The translations under genes and the position numbers were made by a program. From contig NZ_JACHIK010000010.1 of assembly GCF_014203155.1 (NCBI RefSeq), positions 62,001 to 126,000 on the forward strand: DNA of 64,000 nucleotides, read 5' to 3'. This DNA comes from Shinella fusca (GTDB lineage Bacteria; Pseudomonadota; Alphaproteobacteria; Rhizobiales; Rhizobiaceae). The stretch's first letter is position 1, and each line of letters starts with the position of its first letter. The notes under the pieces were generated by a model, which saw only the letters and a list, made by a program, of their open reading frames with translations, had not been told where the DNA came from and did no database searches. Of this stretch, positions 53,001 through 63,360 are shown one piece after another.

Positions 53001-55168
53001 GCGGGGCGCCCCGCTTTCTTCTGCAGCTCCTCGATGACCGCGGCCTTGGGCCCGTCCGCGATGACGCGGCCGGCATCGAGGACGATCAGGCGGTCGACGA
53101 GTTCGAGCATGCTGTATCGGTGGGTGGAGATGACGATGGTCGTTTCCGGGCCGAAGGCGGTGGCGAGGTTGTTGATCAGCCGGCGCTCCGAGGCGAGGTC
53201 CATCGCGCCGGAAGGCTCGTCGAGGAAGATGATCTTCGGCCGGGCAAGAAGCAGCCGGGCGATGGCCACGGCCTGCCGCTGGCCGCCGGAAAGGTTGCCG
53301 CCGCGCTCGCCGACCGGCATGTCGTAGCCGCGGGGATGGCGCGAGACGAATTCGTCGACGCCCGTGCGGCGCGCCACCTCGATGATCTCCGCGTCGCTCG
53401 CCTCCGGATTGCCCATGAGGAGGTTTTCCTTCACGGAGCCGGAGAAGAGGTCGGCGGCCTGCGAGGCCACGGCGACCGCCGTGCGCACCACGGCGGGGTG
53501 ATACTGGCGGATGTCGATGCCGTCGATCATCAGGCTGCCGGCGGTCGGCGGATAGAGCGCGCCGAGAAGGCGCCCGATGGTCGTCTTGCCCGAACCGATG
53601 CGGCCGATGACCCCGACGCGCTCGCCCGGCTGGACGGAGAACGACAGCCCGCTCAGCACCTTCTGGTCCGACCCCGGATAGACGAAATCCACCTGGTGGA
53701 AGGCGAAGCCGCCGCGGTCGATATCGCGGTTGACGAAGCCGGTGGCGCTCGGCAGGTCCTCGGGCATCGACATGATGGAATTGAGGATGCGCAGCGACAG
53801 GAGCGCCTGGCGCAGGCGCGCGAGCGTCATGGCGATCTGCCCCATCGGCGCGACCGCGCGGCCGGACAGCATGACCGCCGCGATGATGGCGCCCGACGAC
53901 ATCTTGCCCTGCGAGAACGCATAGGCGCCGGCAAGAATGATGACCACGGAAACGAGCTGGGAAACGAACTGCGTCCAGTTGGCCGCCGAGGCGGAAAGCT
54001 GCTTGATCTCCTCCGAGGTGAGGGCCGCCTTCTTGGAGAGCTCGTGCCACTTGCGCAGGAGATGGCGCTCGGCCTTCAGCGACTTGACCGTCTCGATGGT
54101 CGAGATCGTCTCGACCAGCAGCGATTGCTTCATGGACGATTCGTTCGTCGCCGCCGCGACCCGCCGGCCGATCCGGTGCTGCGCGATGAGGCCGATCGTC
54201 AGCGCCAGAAGGAAGGCGCAGGTCGGAACGATGACGATCCAGCCCGCCACGAGGTAGATGACGATCAGGAAGACGAAGACGAAGACCGTGTCGATGAGCA
54301 CGCTGATCGTGTTGGAGGTGAAGAACTCGCGGACGAACTCGTACTGCGTGATGCGGCTGGCATATTCGCCGGTCTGCATCGGCCGCGACGACATGCTCGC
54401 GTTGAGGACCTTTTCGAAGAGCAGGTAGGACAGCTTGAGGTCGGCGCGCCGGCCGGCATAGTCGATCAGCGCGGCGCGCGCGGTCTTCAGCACGAGGTCG
54501 AAGACCACGGCGCCCGAGACGCCGAGCGCCAGCACCCAGAGCGTCGCCTTGGCGTCGTTCGGCAGGATGCGGTCGTAGACGTTCATGGTGAAGAGCGGCG
54601 AGGTCAGCGCCAGCAGGTTGATGAAGAGCGCCGCGACCGCGACCTGCGCATAGGAGCGCCAGAACGGCACGAGCGCGCTCACCAGCCAGTGCTGGCGGAC
54701 GATGGCGCCGTCCATGCCCTCGACGGCGGACTTCATCGTGTCCGCGCTGACGGCGCTGAAGGCGAGCACCATCCGGATATCGTCCCTGGCCGGCAGGCGG
54801 CCCTGCAACTGGCTGCGCATCGCCTCGATATAGGACGAGCCGCCGCCATGGAGCTCAAGCAGCGTGACGGCGGAGCCGTCGTTGAGGAGGACGACGGCGG
54901 GAAGATCGAAATTGCCGGCGGCAAGGTCGCGCCAGCCGAAGCTGCGTACGTCGAGGCCGATCCTGTCGCTCAGGCGCTGCACGTCCTCGAAGGACGGGGA
55001 CGCTTCGTCGAAGGGCACGCCGGAAAAGAGGACGACATCAGACCCGGGCCGGCCGAGAAAGACGGCGACCCGCTGGAAGGCTGTTCTGAAGGCTTCTCCA
55101 CCGGCCGAGGCCGGCTGGCGGATGGATTGCGCGATGCCGGCCGCTTCGGGGACCGACGTCATGGGCAT
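52997..55168 (-). CDS. Type I secretion ABC exporter, LapB-like, with degenerate C39-like domain
   Basis: A 723-aa exporter. The N-terminal 140 residues resemble the peptidase C39-like domain of LapB, which lacks catalytic cysteine ('NFDLPAVVLLNDGSAVTLLEL'). A six-helix membrane domain follows (about 170-450). The ATPase has Walker A 'GRIGSGKTT', signature 'LSGGQRQAV' and Walker B 'IIFLDEPSGAMDLASE'. Starts are possible at 55162, 55168 or 55249; none has a good ribosome site. LapB-type exporters secrete large RTX adhesins, matching the LapG-like gene nearby. Confidence 0.92.
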   Translation of the reverse strand: MPMTSVPEAAGIAQSIRQPASAGGEAFRTAFQRVAVFLGRPGSDVVLFSGVPFDEASPSFEDVQRLSDRIGLDVRSFGWRDLAAGNFDLPAVVLLNDGSAVTLLELHGGGSSYIEAMRSQLQGRLPARDDIRMVLAFSAVSADTMKSAVEGMDGAIVRQHWLVSALVPFWRSYAQVAVAALFINLLALTSPLFTMNVYDRILPNDAKATLWVLALGVSGAVVFDLVLKTARAALIDYAGRRADLKLSYLLFEKVLNASMSSRPMQTGEYASRITQYEFVREFFTSNTISVLIDTVFVFVFLIVIYLVAGWIVIVPTCAFLLALTIGLIAQHRIGRRVAAATNESSMKQSLLVETISTIETVKSLKAERHLLRKWHELSKKAALTSEEIKQLSASAANWTQFVSQLVSVVIILAGAYAFSQGKMSSGAIIAAVMLSGRAVAPMGQIAMTLARLRQALLSLRILNSIMSMPEDLPSATGFVNRDIDRGGFAFHQVDFVYPGSDQKVLSGLSFSVQPGERVGVIGRIGSGKTTIGRLLGALYPPTAGSLMIDGIDIRQYHPAVVRTAVAVASQAADLFSGSVKENLLMGNPEASDAEIIEVARRTGVDEFVSRHPRGYDMPVGERGGNLSGGQRQAVAIARLLLARPKIIFLDEPSGAMDLASERRLINNLATAFGPETTIVISTHRYSMLELVDRLIVLDAGRVIADGPKAAVIEELQKKAGRPA

Positions 55169-55273
55169 TGCCCGCAGCGAAGCGATGGCCCGGCGCTTTT
55201 CGCAAAAAGCGTCGATGCGCTCCGGCTCACGCCAATCGGGTCGCGGCAAGGCATGCGTGCTGCTTTCGGCTCG

Positions 55274-56707
55274 TCACTTCATGGTCGCCAGGAGGTCGAG
55301 GGGCAGGTCGTTGACCTGCCTCGACGGCATGCGGCGATAGGTTTCGGCCGGCGCGGTTTCCGGAACGTGGAATTCCTCGCGCGCATAGGCCTCGGACTGC
55401 TTGGCCGCGGCAAGGTTCATGCTGGAAAGCAGCATGCCGCTGGCGGCAAGGATGCGGTATTCGGCAAAGCGCGCGGCATATTGCGCCGTCTTCGACAGCA
55501 CGTTGACGGTGTAGCGCGAGTTCTGCGCGCCGAGCACGTCGAGCAGCGAGCGCCGGCCGACGGAAAGCTGCTCGCGGTAGGATTCCACCAGGTTGCCGTT
55601 CGCCTGCGCCTGCTGCCTGAGCGTTGCGGCCAGTTCCGTCTGGCGGATGCGGCGATCCCAGGAGATACGCACCGCTTCCTCCACTTCACGGAAGCTCTGG
55701 TGCAGCACGAGGCGCTGCTCGCTGGCGCGCCGGATCTGCTCCTGCTCGTTGGCGATGTCGATGCCGCCGCGGTAGAGGTTCCACTTGGCCACGACACGGG
55801 CCTGCAGGCTCGACGTGCGACCGTCGGCACCGTCGATGTCCATGCCGGTGCGCGCGCGCCCTTCCAGGTAGATCTCCGGGAAGAGGTTGGAGCGCGAGGC
55901 CTTCACCATCGCGTCGGCCGCGTCGATATCGGCATTGGCGACCTTGATGCGCGGATTGTTGGCCCGCGCCATGCCGATCGCCTCGTCGAGCGATTTGGGA
56001 AGGAAGGAGGCCATGGACGGCGGCATGGAGGCATTGCTGAACGGCTTGCCGACGAGGCGCAGGAAGCGCGTCTTGGCCCCTTCGAGCTCCTCTTCGGCTT
56101 CCTTCGTGCGGGCCTTGGCGGCCAGGAGCCGCTCCTGTGCCTGCTGGCGGTCGGCGTCGGTCAGCGTGCCGCCGGAGATGAGCGCGCCGATGTCGCCGAG
56201 CATCTGCTGGTGGACGGCCATGTTGCGGCGCGATTCCTGGACGATCTCGCCCTGCAGCATGATTTCGAGATATTCGCGCACGACCTGGAGGCCGATGGTC
56301 TCGGAGCGCTCGAGCACGCGGAACGAGGCGCTGTCGACGCGGGCGGCCTGGCGCTCCAGCTCGGCCCGGCGCGCGCCGCCGTCGAAGAGCTTCTGCGTCA
56401 CGGAAAGGCCGACATCGGCGGGATAGAGCGGGTCGTCGTCAAGCCCGCCAAGGCGCCGCGAGGCACTGTCGAGCCGTTCGATGCCGACCCCGCTTTCGAG
56501 GTCGATGCTGGGAAGGTAAAGGCCGCGCGCCTGGCGCAGCTCGAATTCGGTGGCCTCGCGGTTCTCGTTGGCCTGTCCGATCTCGGGATTGGACTCAAGC
56601 GTGACCGCCATCGCTTCTTTCAGCGTGAGGGCATTCGCGTTGACCGGCGAAAACGCCACCCCAACCAGCAGAGCTGCCGAAACGGCGCCCAGTAACGACT
56701 TATGCAT
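55274..56707 (-). CDS. TolC-family outer-membrane channel of type I secretion
   Basis: A 477-aa outer-membrane protein. A signal peptide 'MHKSLLGAVSAALLVGVAF' to 'NANA' precedes two OEP repeats: 'TLKEAMAVTLESNPEIGQANENREATEFELRQAR' and the second 'SLDEAIGMARANNPRIKVANADIDAADAMVKASRS'. 'VGRRSLLDVLGAQNSRY' is typical of AggA/LapE channels. It is the first gene of the operon tolC-like, ABC, hlyD, RHH. The ATG at 56707 is used since the signal peptide starts there. Confidence 0.92.
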   Translation of the reverse strand: MHKSLLGAVSAALLVGVAFSPVNANALTLKEAMAVTLESNPEIGQANENREATEFELRQARGLYLPSIDLESGVGIERLDSASRRLGGLDDDPLYPADVGLSVTQKLFDGGARRAELERQAARVDSASFRVLERSETIGLQVVREYLEIMLQGEIVQESRRNMAVHQQMLGDIGALISGGTLTDADRQQAQERLLAAKARTKEAEEELEGAKTRFLRLVGKPFSNASMPPSMASFLPKSLDEAIGMARANNPRIKVANADIDAADAMVKASRSNLFPEIYLEGRARTGMDIDGADGRTSSLQARVVAKWNLYRGGIDIANEQEQIRRASEQRLVLHQSFREVEEAVRISWDRRIRQTELAATLRQQAQANGNLVESYREQLSVGRRSLLDVLGAQNSRYTVNVLSKTAQYAARFAEYRILAASGMLLSSMNLAAAKQSEAYAREEFHVPETAPAETYRRMPSRQVNDLPLDLLATMK

Positions 56708-56875
56708 GCCCCCAACCCCATTACATATGCCAGACGTGCAAAGCCGGCATCCAGATTCTCTTAACTTCATCTTAGGCATGCCCAAAGGCAAGCGGCAATC
56801 GGTCCCCGCACGAGCATCAGAACAATGCGATATTATCTACAACCTTGTGGCGATTCTGCCACATTTTCCCGCGTA

Positions 56876-57508
56876 TTACCGCACGACGACAAGGCTTCCG
56901 ACATCCACTTTATCGAACAGTTCGACCACATCGTCGTTGGCCATCCGGATGCAACCCGAGGATACGGCCTTGCCGAGTGTCCACGGTTCGTTGGTTCCAT
57001 GGATGCGGTAGAGGGTATCGCCGAGGTAGATCGCCCGGGCCCCGAGGGGATTTTCGGGGCCGCCCTCCATCGATGCCGGCAATATCCGCCCCTTCGCCGC
57101 CTCCCGGCTCACCATCTCGGCCGGCGGCGTCCAGACGGGCCATTCCGCCTTGCGGCTGATCCTCTCGCGCCCTTTCCAGGCGAAGCCCTCGCGGCCGACG
57201 CCGATCACGTATTCGCGCGCGGTGCCGTTCCCGTTGACGTAGAAGAGACGCCGCTTCTGCGTATCGACGATAACGGTGCCGGCCTTGAATTCCCCGGCAT
57301 AGGCGACGTTCCGCGCTGCGATCGGCGCGGCGTTCAGGCGCCCGGCGAGCCTGGCGTTGTCGATGCGCCGCACGACCCATTTGCCGGCCCTCGCGTCGAA
57401 CTGGCGGACCGTCTGTTCCGCTGGGGCGGGAAAGGCGAGCAGCAGGGCCGGCAGGGCGGAAAGGATCGCAAGGCGACCGGGCGAAAGACGAGACCGAAAC
57501 GCCGGCAT
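56876..57508 (-). CDS. L,D-transpeptidase (YkuD domain)
   Basis: A 210-aa exported enzyme. The signal peptide runs to about residue 30 ('LLLAFPAPAEQ'). The YkuD catalytic motif 'IHGTNEPWTLGKAVSSGCIRM' holds the active Cys and the preceding His. 'TVIVDTQKRRLFYVNGNGTAREYVIGVGREGFAWKG' is the N-terminal part of the domain. It makes 3-3 peptidoglycan cross-links or anchors outer-membrane proteins to the wall, important in Rhizobiales that grow from the pole. Monocistronic, starting at 57508. Confidence 0.92.
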   Translation of the reverse strand: MPAFRSRLSPGRLAILSALPALLLAFPAPAEQTVRQFDARAGKWVVRRIDNARLAGRLNAAPIAARNVAYAGEFKAGTVIVDTQKRRLFYVNGNGTAREYVIGVGREGFAWKGRERISRKAEWPVWTPPAEMVSREAAKGRILPASMEGGPENPLGARAIYLGDTLYRIHGTNEPWTLGKAVSSGCIRMANDDVVELFDKVDVGSLVVVR

Positions 57509-57640
57509 GGAAGGGCTCTCCGTTGAACTGGCCCGATTTATATCGCTTATTGCTAGAATTCGACAGGTATCGGAAACCGCGGTTTTACCCCCCTGCCTTA
57601 TAGCTCTCGCCAATACAGGGACATCGGAGAGAGACGGACG

Positions 57641-58426
57641 ATGGGCATGCGAGATCTGCAGGAAACCTTTTCCCCGCGAGGAACCACGGCCACATGGCTG
57701 GCCGGCGGCGGCGCGGCCGCGCTCGGGCTGGGGCTTGCCGTCTCCGCCATCGCCAATGCGGTTTCGCCCACGGCATCCGTGACGGGCAGCACCATCCTTG
57801 CCGGCGTTGCGGCCCTCGTCGTCGCGCTGCCGCTCCTTTACGTCTGCAGCCGCATGGCGAACCGGGTCGAGCTCCTGCGCCGGGAAGTCCAGCGCCTCGG
57901 CCAGCGCGACGGGCTGACGGCCTGCCTCAACGAGCCCACCTTCTCGGCGCTCGTCGAGACCTATGCCGGCCGCCGCACCGTCGAGGACGGCGCCACTCGC
58001 GGCACCATCCTCCTCATCCATCTCGACGATATCCCGGTGGTCAACGACCGCTTCGGCTATAGCTGGGGCAACGAGGCGCTTGCCCGGGTGGCCGGGGCGA
58101 TCCGCGGCACCGTCCGCCAGGGCGATATCGTCGGCCGCATCTCCGGCAACCAGTTCGGCGTCTTCCTGCCGGGCGCGGGAGAGGCGGATGCCAGGGGCGT
58201 CGCCAACCGCATCCACGACAATGTCACCGGCCTCGATTTCTTCCCGGCCGGCGTGCGCTATCCCCTGTCGATCCGGGCCGGCGCGGTGATCCTCGCCGAC
58301 CAGGCGAAGTTCGACGACCTCCTGAAGACGGCTGCAGACACGCTTGAAACGACCCGCGGCGAGGACTGGATCCGCTACGCCTCGATGGGCGGCTGGCCGC
58401 AGGAAGGCGCGGCGAAGCTCCAGTAG
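57641..58426 (+). CDS. Membrane protein with degenerate GGDEF domain
   Basis: A 261-aa protein. Two hydrophobic segments (about 18-40 and 48-70) anchor it; a GGDEF-like domain follows from about residue 85. The signature GG(D/E)EF is replaced by SGNQF (residues 168-172), while surrounding landmarks such as 'RDGLTACLNEPTF' and 'LLIHLDDIPVVNDRFGYSWGNEAL' remain recognisable. Without the catalytic Glu it cannot make c-di-GMP in the normal way; it may bind nucleotide or act as a scaffold. GGAGAGAG precedes ATG 57641. It converges with an intact diguanylate cyclase. Confidence 0.75.
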   Translation: MGMRDLQETFSPRGTTATWLAGGGAAALGLGLAVSAIANAVSPTASVTGSTILAGVAALVVALPLLYVCSRMANRVELLRREVQRLGQRDGLTACLNEPTFSALVETYAGRRTVEDGATRGTILLIHLDDIPVVNDRFGYSWGNEALARVAGAIRGTVRQGDIVGRISGNQFGVFLPGAGEADARGVANRIHDNVTGLDFFPAGVRYPLSIRAGAVILADQAKFDDLLKTAADTLETTRGEDWIRYASMGGWPQEGAAKLQ

Positions 58427-58493
58427 CCCGCCTCAACTCCCGACATTGGACCATATGCGGCCGGGCTGGATATCCGCCCCGGCCGCAGCGCCG

Positions 58494-59558
58494 TCAGGCG
58501 GATCGCTGGAACGTGTCGCCGCCGGCGGCCTTGGCGGCGTAGAGCGCGAGGTCCGCCCGCATGAAGAGGGCGTCCGGCGTCTCCTCTCCGGCAAAGGCGA
58601 TGCCGAGGGAGGCGCTGATGGTGAAGACTCGCCCCGAGCAGGTCATCGGCGCCCTTGCCGCCTCGACCACGCGCTGCGCGCTGCGCTCGACCGTCCGCAG
58701 GTCCGCGGAGGGGCCGAAGAGCACCGCGAACTCGTCGCCGCCGATCCGGGCGATCAGGTCGGCCGAGGCGCAGGTCGCCGAAAGCCGGCGGGTGAACTCG
58801 ATCAGGCATTCGTCGCCGAAGGCGTGGCCGAGCGTATCGTTGATCTCCTTGAACCCGTCGAGGTCGATGAGCATCAGCGCGCCGCCCGTCTCGCAGAGGT
58901 CGGCGAGCCGCACCTGGAACTGCGTGCGGTTGGCAAGGCCCGTCATCACGTCGTGTTCGGCAAGCTGGCGCATGTGCTCGAACACCGTCCGTTCCTCGGT
59001 GATGTCCTGCTTGACGCCGAAAAGGCGGACCGGCTCGCCGTTCCGCCGCTCGACGGTGGCGGATATCCGGATCCAGCGCGTGCCGAATTCGGCGCTGTGG
59101 ATTTCGGCATCGAGCCGGAAGCCGGCCCCGGCCGCGATGGCGCCGCCCCGCACCTTCTGCAGGCGGGCGAGCGATTCCTCCGAATAGCTTTTCAGGATGT
59201 CGCTGCGCACGAGGCCGTGGCTGTGCCGGACGCCGAAGATGTCGTAGGTCCCGCCGCTCCAGGTAAGCCGCTCGCCGGGCAGCTCGCATTGCCACATGCC
59301 CATGCGGGCGGCCGCGGAGGCGCGCTCGAAGATGTCGACGCCGGCAAGCGCCGCCTCGGCCCGGCGCAGGAGTGCTGCCTGATGCTCGACCTGCCGCTGC
59401 AATTGGTCGATGGCCTTCGTGTCGGACGGGCCCGTGAGGGCGGCGCGCAGGCGGCCCAGCAGGGAATAGAGCGTGGATTGCGGCGCCGAAGCCAGATCGC
59501 AAACGGGCTGGAGAACGTCCCGTTCCGCGTCTTCTGCTGGGTTTCCCATATTCGCCAC
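58494..59558 (-). CDS. PAS-GGDEF diguanylate cyclase
   Basis: About 354 aa from GTG 59558; ATG 59549 and TTG 59585 are alternatives with no decisive ribosome site. A short N-terminal helix/coiled region is followed by a PAS domain ('AARMGMWQCELPGERLTWSGGTYDIFGV', ending 'VRLFGVKQDITEERTVFEHM'). A canonical GGDEF domain follows: 'EHDVMTGLANRTQF' and 'ADLIARIGGDEFAVLFG'. No I-site RxxD is visible just before GGDEF. It makes c-di-GMP in the cytoplasm in response to a PAS-sensed signal, plausibly linked to the adhesin system nearby. Confidence 0.9.
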   Translation of the reverse strand: MANMGNPAEDAERDVLQPVCDLASAPQSTLYSLLGRLRAALTGPSDTKAIDQLQRQVEHQAALLRRAEAALAGVDIFERASAAARMGMWQCELPGERLTWSGGTYDIFGVRHSHGLVRSDILKSYSEESLARLQKVRGGAIAAGAGFRLDAEIHSAEFGTRWIRISATVERRNGEPVRLFGVKQDITEERTVFEHMRQLAEHDVMTGLANRTQFQVRLADLCETGGALMLIDLDGFKEINDTLGHAFGDECLIEFTRRLSATCASADLIARIGGDEFAVLFGPSADLRTVERSAQRVVEAARAPMTCSGRVFTISASLGIAFAGEETPDALFMRADLALYAAKAAGGDTFQRSA

Positions 59559-59634
59559 CGACGTGCTGAGGCTTCCTTTTGTCAATTCCTATCGTGAAAT
59601 CGTTAACCGCCGGTGAGAAGCGGCCGGCCTCCGC

Positions 59635-60333
59635 CTAGAGAAAGAGGTGGACGATGAGGGAGGTGAGGACGGCGTTGAGCCCCATCGCGATGCCGGAGAA
59701 GAGCCCCGCCACCGGATCGACGGAATAGGCGCGCGCCGTGCCGATGCCGTGCGAGGCAAGGCCGGCGGCAAAGCCGCGGGCGCTGTAGTCCCTGATGCGC
59801 ATGGCGTTCATCATCGGCGTGACGACGATGGCCCCGCAGATGCCGGTGAGGACGACGACCGCCGCCGTCAGCGCCGGATCGCCGTCAAGGCCCGAGGAGA
59901 TGGCCATGGCGACGGCCGCCGTGGTGGATTTCGGCGCGAGCGAGGCGACGACCGAGGGCGAGAAGCCGAAGAGGTGGCTGAGGAAGACGGTGGAGCCGAC
60001 GGCTGCAAGGCTGCCGGCGATAAGCGCGGCGAGCATCGGCAGGAGGTTGGTCTTCACCAGCGCGAGCTTCTCGTAAAGCGGAATGCCGAGCGCGACGGTC
60101 GCCGGCCCCAGCAGGAAATGGATGAACTGCGCGCCCTCGAAATAGGTGCCGTACTGGACGCCGGAAAGAAGAAGCACCGCGGCGATGGCGGCGATCGACA
60201 GCATGATCGGGTTGAGCAGCGGATTGCCGGGACTGAGCGCGGCGATGCGCGTGGCGGCGAGCCACACGACCAGCGTGCCGGCGAGCCAGAGGAGGGGCGA
60301 GGTGGCGAGATAGACCCAGAGACCGCTATTCAT
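59635..60333 (-). CDS. lrgB: LrgB-family membrane protein
   Basis: A 232-aa protein of the LrgB/CidB/YohK family with six to eight helices. 'FIHFLLGPATVALGIPLYEKL', 'SPSVVASLAPKSTTAAVAMAIS' and 'ASHGIGTARAYSVDPVAGLFSGIAMGLNAV' are the family's key blocks. Related plant and bacterial proteins export glycolate, lactate or pyruvate, while the Staphylococcus pair was described as holin-like. Its first eight bases overlap the upstream lrgA-type gene, so both are made together. The role here is unknown. Confidence 0.9.
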   Translation of the reverse strand: MNSGLWVYLATSPLLWLAGTLVVWLAATRIAALSPGNPLLNPIMLSIAAIAAVLLLSGVQYGTYFEGAQFIHFLLGPATVALGIPLYEKLALVKTNLLPMLAALIAGSLAAVGSTVFLSHLFGFSPSVVASLAPKSTTAAVAMAISSGLDGDPALTAAVVVLTGICGAIVVTPMMNAMRIRDYSARGFAAGLASHGIGTARAYSVDPVAGLFSGIAMGLNAVLTSLIVHLFL

Positions 60334-60700
60334 CGACAGAACCTCCGGTCAGCCGTTTGACGAGGAGGAAGGCCCAGACCGTCACCGCCAGCGTGATCAC
60401 CGTCGACAGGACGATGATGGCAAGAAGCGCCAGGCCCCGGTCGCGGATGAGGTCGAAGTGCTGGATGATGCCGACGCCGGCCGGCACGAAGAGGATGCCG
60501 AGATTGGCAAGGATCGCCCGCGAGGTTTCGAGGGTCTGCCGGTGGGCCGGCTGCAGCGGCGCCACGCCGCCGGTCGCCACGAGCGCCACGGCCACCATCG
60601 CCATGCCGATGACCGGCCCGGGCACGAAGCCGCCGAGGAAATAGGCGGCGGTTTCGCCGATCAACTGAAAGACGAGAAGGATGGTGATTCCAACGAGCAT
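60326..60700 (-). CDS. lrgA: LrgA/CidA-family holin-like membrane protein
   Basis: A 124-aa protein with four helices. 'LLVFQLIGETAAYFLGGFVPGPVIGMAMVAVAL' and 'ILANLGILFVPAGVGIIQHFDLI' are the conserved blocks. The ATG at 60700 follows GGAGGTG; upstream in-frame codons are ignored. It forms a two-gene operon with lrgB, the universal arrangement of this system. Confidence 0.9.
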   Translation of the reverse strand: MLVGITILLVFQLIGETAAYFLGGFVPGPVIGMAMVAVALVATGGVAPLQPAHRQTLETSRAILANLGILFVPAGVGIIQHFDLIRDRGLALLAIIVLSTVITLAVTVWAFLLVKRLTGGSVDE

Positions 60701-60775
60701 CCGCACCTCCGTGGCTGGGCCGCTCACTATGCCTTTTTTCACGGAAAGCGGGAGAGGGAACATGAGCCTGTGGAA

Positions 60776-60804
60776 AGGCCCCGGCTGCGACGCATCCGGG
60801 GCCT
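60776..60804 (-). terminator. Terminator of the NCS1 permease gene
   Basis: On the minus strand AGGCCCCGG and CCGGGGCCT (60804-60796 and 60784-60776) form a perfect nine-bp stem with an 11-base loop, followed by TTTCC. It lies about 30 bases beyond the permease stop and separates it from the lrgAB operon on the same strand. Confidence 0.65.
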
Positions 60805-60832
60805 CGGTTGTCGGCGGTTGCCGTGCGGCCGG

Positions 60833-62284
60833 TCAGGCCGGCAGGGGCTTGCCCATCTTGGCGGTGCGCAGGCCGTAATAGATCACGCCTGCGATGGCGA
60901 CGCCGAAGAACCAGCCGTAGACGCCCCACCACGACGGCATGATGGACGTCAGGCCCGGCAGGATCGAGGAGAAGACGATGCCGATGCCGGCGGCGATCAG
61001 CGCGTTGACGTGCCAGCCGTTCTCGAAGCGGAACTCACCGTCTTCCCGGTAGAGCGCCTCGACGTTCACCCGGCCTTTGCGGATGAGGTAGTAGTCGACC
61101 ATCATCACGCCGAAGATCGGGCCCATCGTGTTGCCGACCATGTTGACGAAGTGCGCCGCGCCGCCTTCCCACGGGGCGAAGGGGTAGAGCACGAGCGCGA
61201 TCAGCGCCGCGATGTAGCCGCCCTTCTTGAAGTCGATGTGCTTGGGGAAGACGTTGGCGAAGTCGAAGGCCGGCGAGACGAAGTTGGCGACGACGTTGAT
61301 GCCGAGCGTTGCCACCGCGAAGGTCACCGCGGCAAGCAGCGCCAGGAAGACGCTGTCGAACTTGGCCGAGATCTGGTCGGGGTAGAGCAGCACTTCGCCG
61401 TAGACGTTGTAGGCGGCGATGGTGGTCACGCCGGCGACCAGCGAGAACAGCACGAGGTTGACCGGCAGGCCCCACAGGTTGCCGACCGTCAGCGACCGTT
61501 CGCTCGGGCAATAGCGCGAGAAGTCGCAGAAATTGAGGTAGAGCGCCGAGAAATAGGTGACCCAGATCGCGGCGACCGCCGTGAGCGCGGCGAACGATCC
61601 CGGCGTGCCCGGCACGCCCGCGTCCTTGGTCTTGTCGAGCAGCACGTCCATCGGAATCGTGTGGCTGAAGGAGAAGCCGCCGGACTTGACGACGAGATAG
61701 ACGGCGAGAAGCAGCATCATGATCCAGACGGCGGGCCCCGCCCAGTCCTGGAACTTGCGCACCGTCTCCATGCCGTTCTGGATGATCAGGAGCTGCAGGG
61801 CCCATACGATGATGTAGCAGATGAGCTCCAGCGTCGAATGGCCGAGCATGTGGCTCGACTGGTGGAACTGCAGGATGCTTTCGTTGCGGATGAGCAGCGC
61901 GACGATGGCACCCGAGGCGGCCGCCGTCTGCGCGCCATACCAGAAGCAGGCGACGATGGCGCGCACCAGCGCCGGGAAGTTCGCGCCCCAGATGCCGAAG
62001 GAGGCGCGGGCGAGGACCGGGAAGGGCACGCCCGTGCGCACGCCGGCAAGGCCGACCATGTGCATCAGGGCGAAAATGATCAGCGAGCCGATGCCGATGG
62101 CCACGATGAAGTTCAGGAAGCTCCCGCAGAACAGGAACAGGCTGGCGGCGAGGTAGTAGCCCCACAGGCTATGCACGTCCGACGTCCAGACGTTGAAGAT
62201 CGAGAAGGCCCCCCAGTTGCGCACTTTCGCGGGCGCGAGGTCCTCGTTGTACAGTTGTGGCGATGCATCGAGTGGTAGCGTCAT
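60833..62284 (-). CDS. NCS1-family nucleobase/hydantoin/allantoin permease
   Basis: A 483-aa inner-membrane transporter with 12 helices. The start 'LYNEDLAPAKVRNWGAFSIFNVWTSDVHSLWGYYLA' is typical of NCS1 proteins, and 'FGIWGANFPALVRAIVACFWYGAQT' forms the helix-3 region that contacts the nucleobase. 'NFCDFSRYCPSERSLTVGN' is another hallmark. It probably imports a pyrimidine, hydantoin or allantoin with Na+ or H+. ATG at 62284 has GGGAGGGGACAAGG just before it. Monocistronic, with a terminator after it. Confidence 0.9.
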   Translation of the reverse strand: MTLPLDASPQLYNEDLAPAKVRNWGAFSIFNVWTSDVHSLWGYYLAASLFLFCGSFLNFIVAIGIGSLIIFALMHMVGLAGVRTGVPFPVLARASFGIWGANFPALVRAIVACFWYGAQTAAASGAIVALLIRNESILQFHQSSHMLGHSTLELICYIIVWALQLLIIQNGMETVRKFQDWAGPAVWIMMLLLAVYLVVKSGGFSFSHTIPMDVLLDKTKDAGVPGTPGSFAALTAVAAIWVTYFSALYLNFCDFSRYCPSERSLTVGNLWGLPVNLVLFSLVAGVTTIAAYNVYGEVLLYPDQISAKFDSVFLALLAAVTFAVATLGINVVANFVSPAFDFANVFPKHIDFKKGGYIAALIALVLYPFAPWEGGAAHFVNMVGNTMGPIFGVMMVDYYLIRKGRVNVEALYREDGEFRFENGWHVNALIAAGIGIVFSSILPGLTSIMPSWWGVYGWFFGVAIAGVIYYGLRTAKMGKPLPA

Positions 62285-63290
<1,006 letters not shown>

Positions 63291-63305
63291 GAGAAGGAAC
63301 GACGG

Positions 63306-63335
63306 GGCCGGGGACCGCAAGTCTCCGGCCTTTTT
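63306..63335 (+). terminator. Rho-independent terminator after gst
   Basis: GGCCGGGGAC (63306-63315) and GTCTCCGGCC (63321-63330) form a ten-bp stem with one G-T pair and a five-base loop, followed by TTTTT. A textbook intrinsic terminator 15 bases after the gst stop. Confidence 0.88.
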
Positions 63336-63360
63336 GTTTGGCGTGGGGAGAAGGCGCGGC

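Noticed and set aside
52913-56695. A 1260-codon open frame on the plus strand
   Set aside because: It is antisense to the whole type I secretion operon. Long antisense frames are expected at this GC content.
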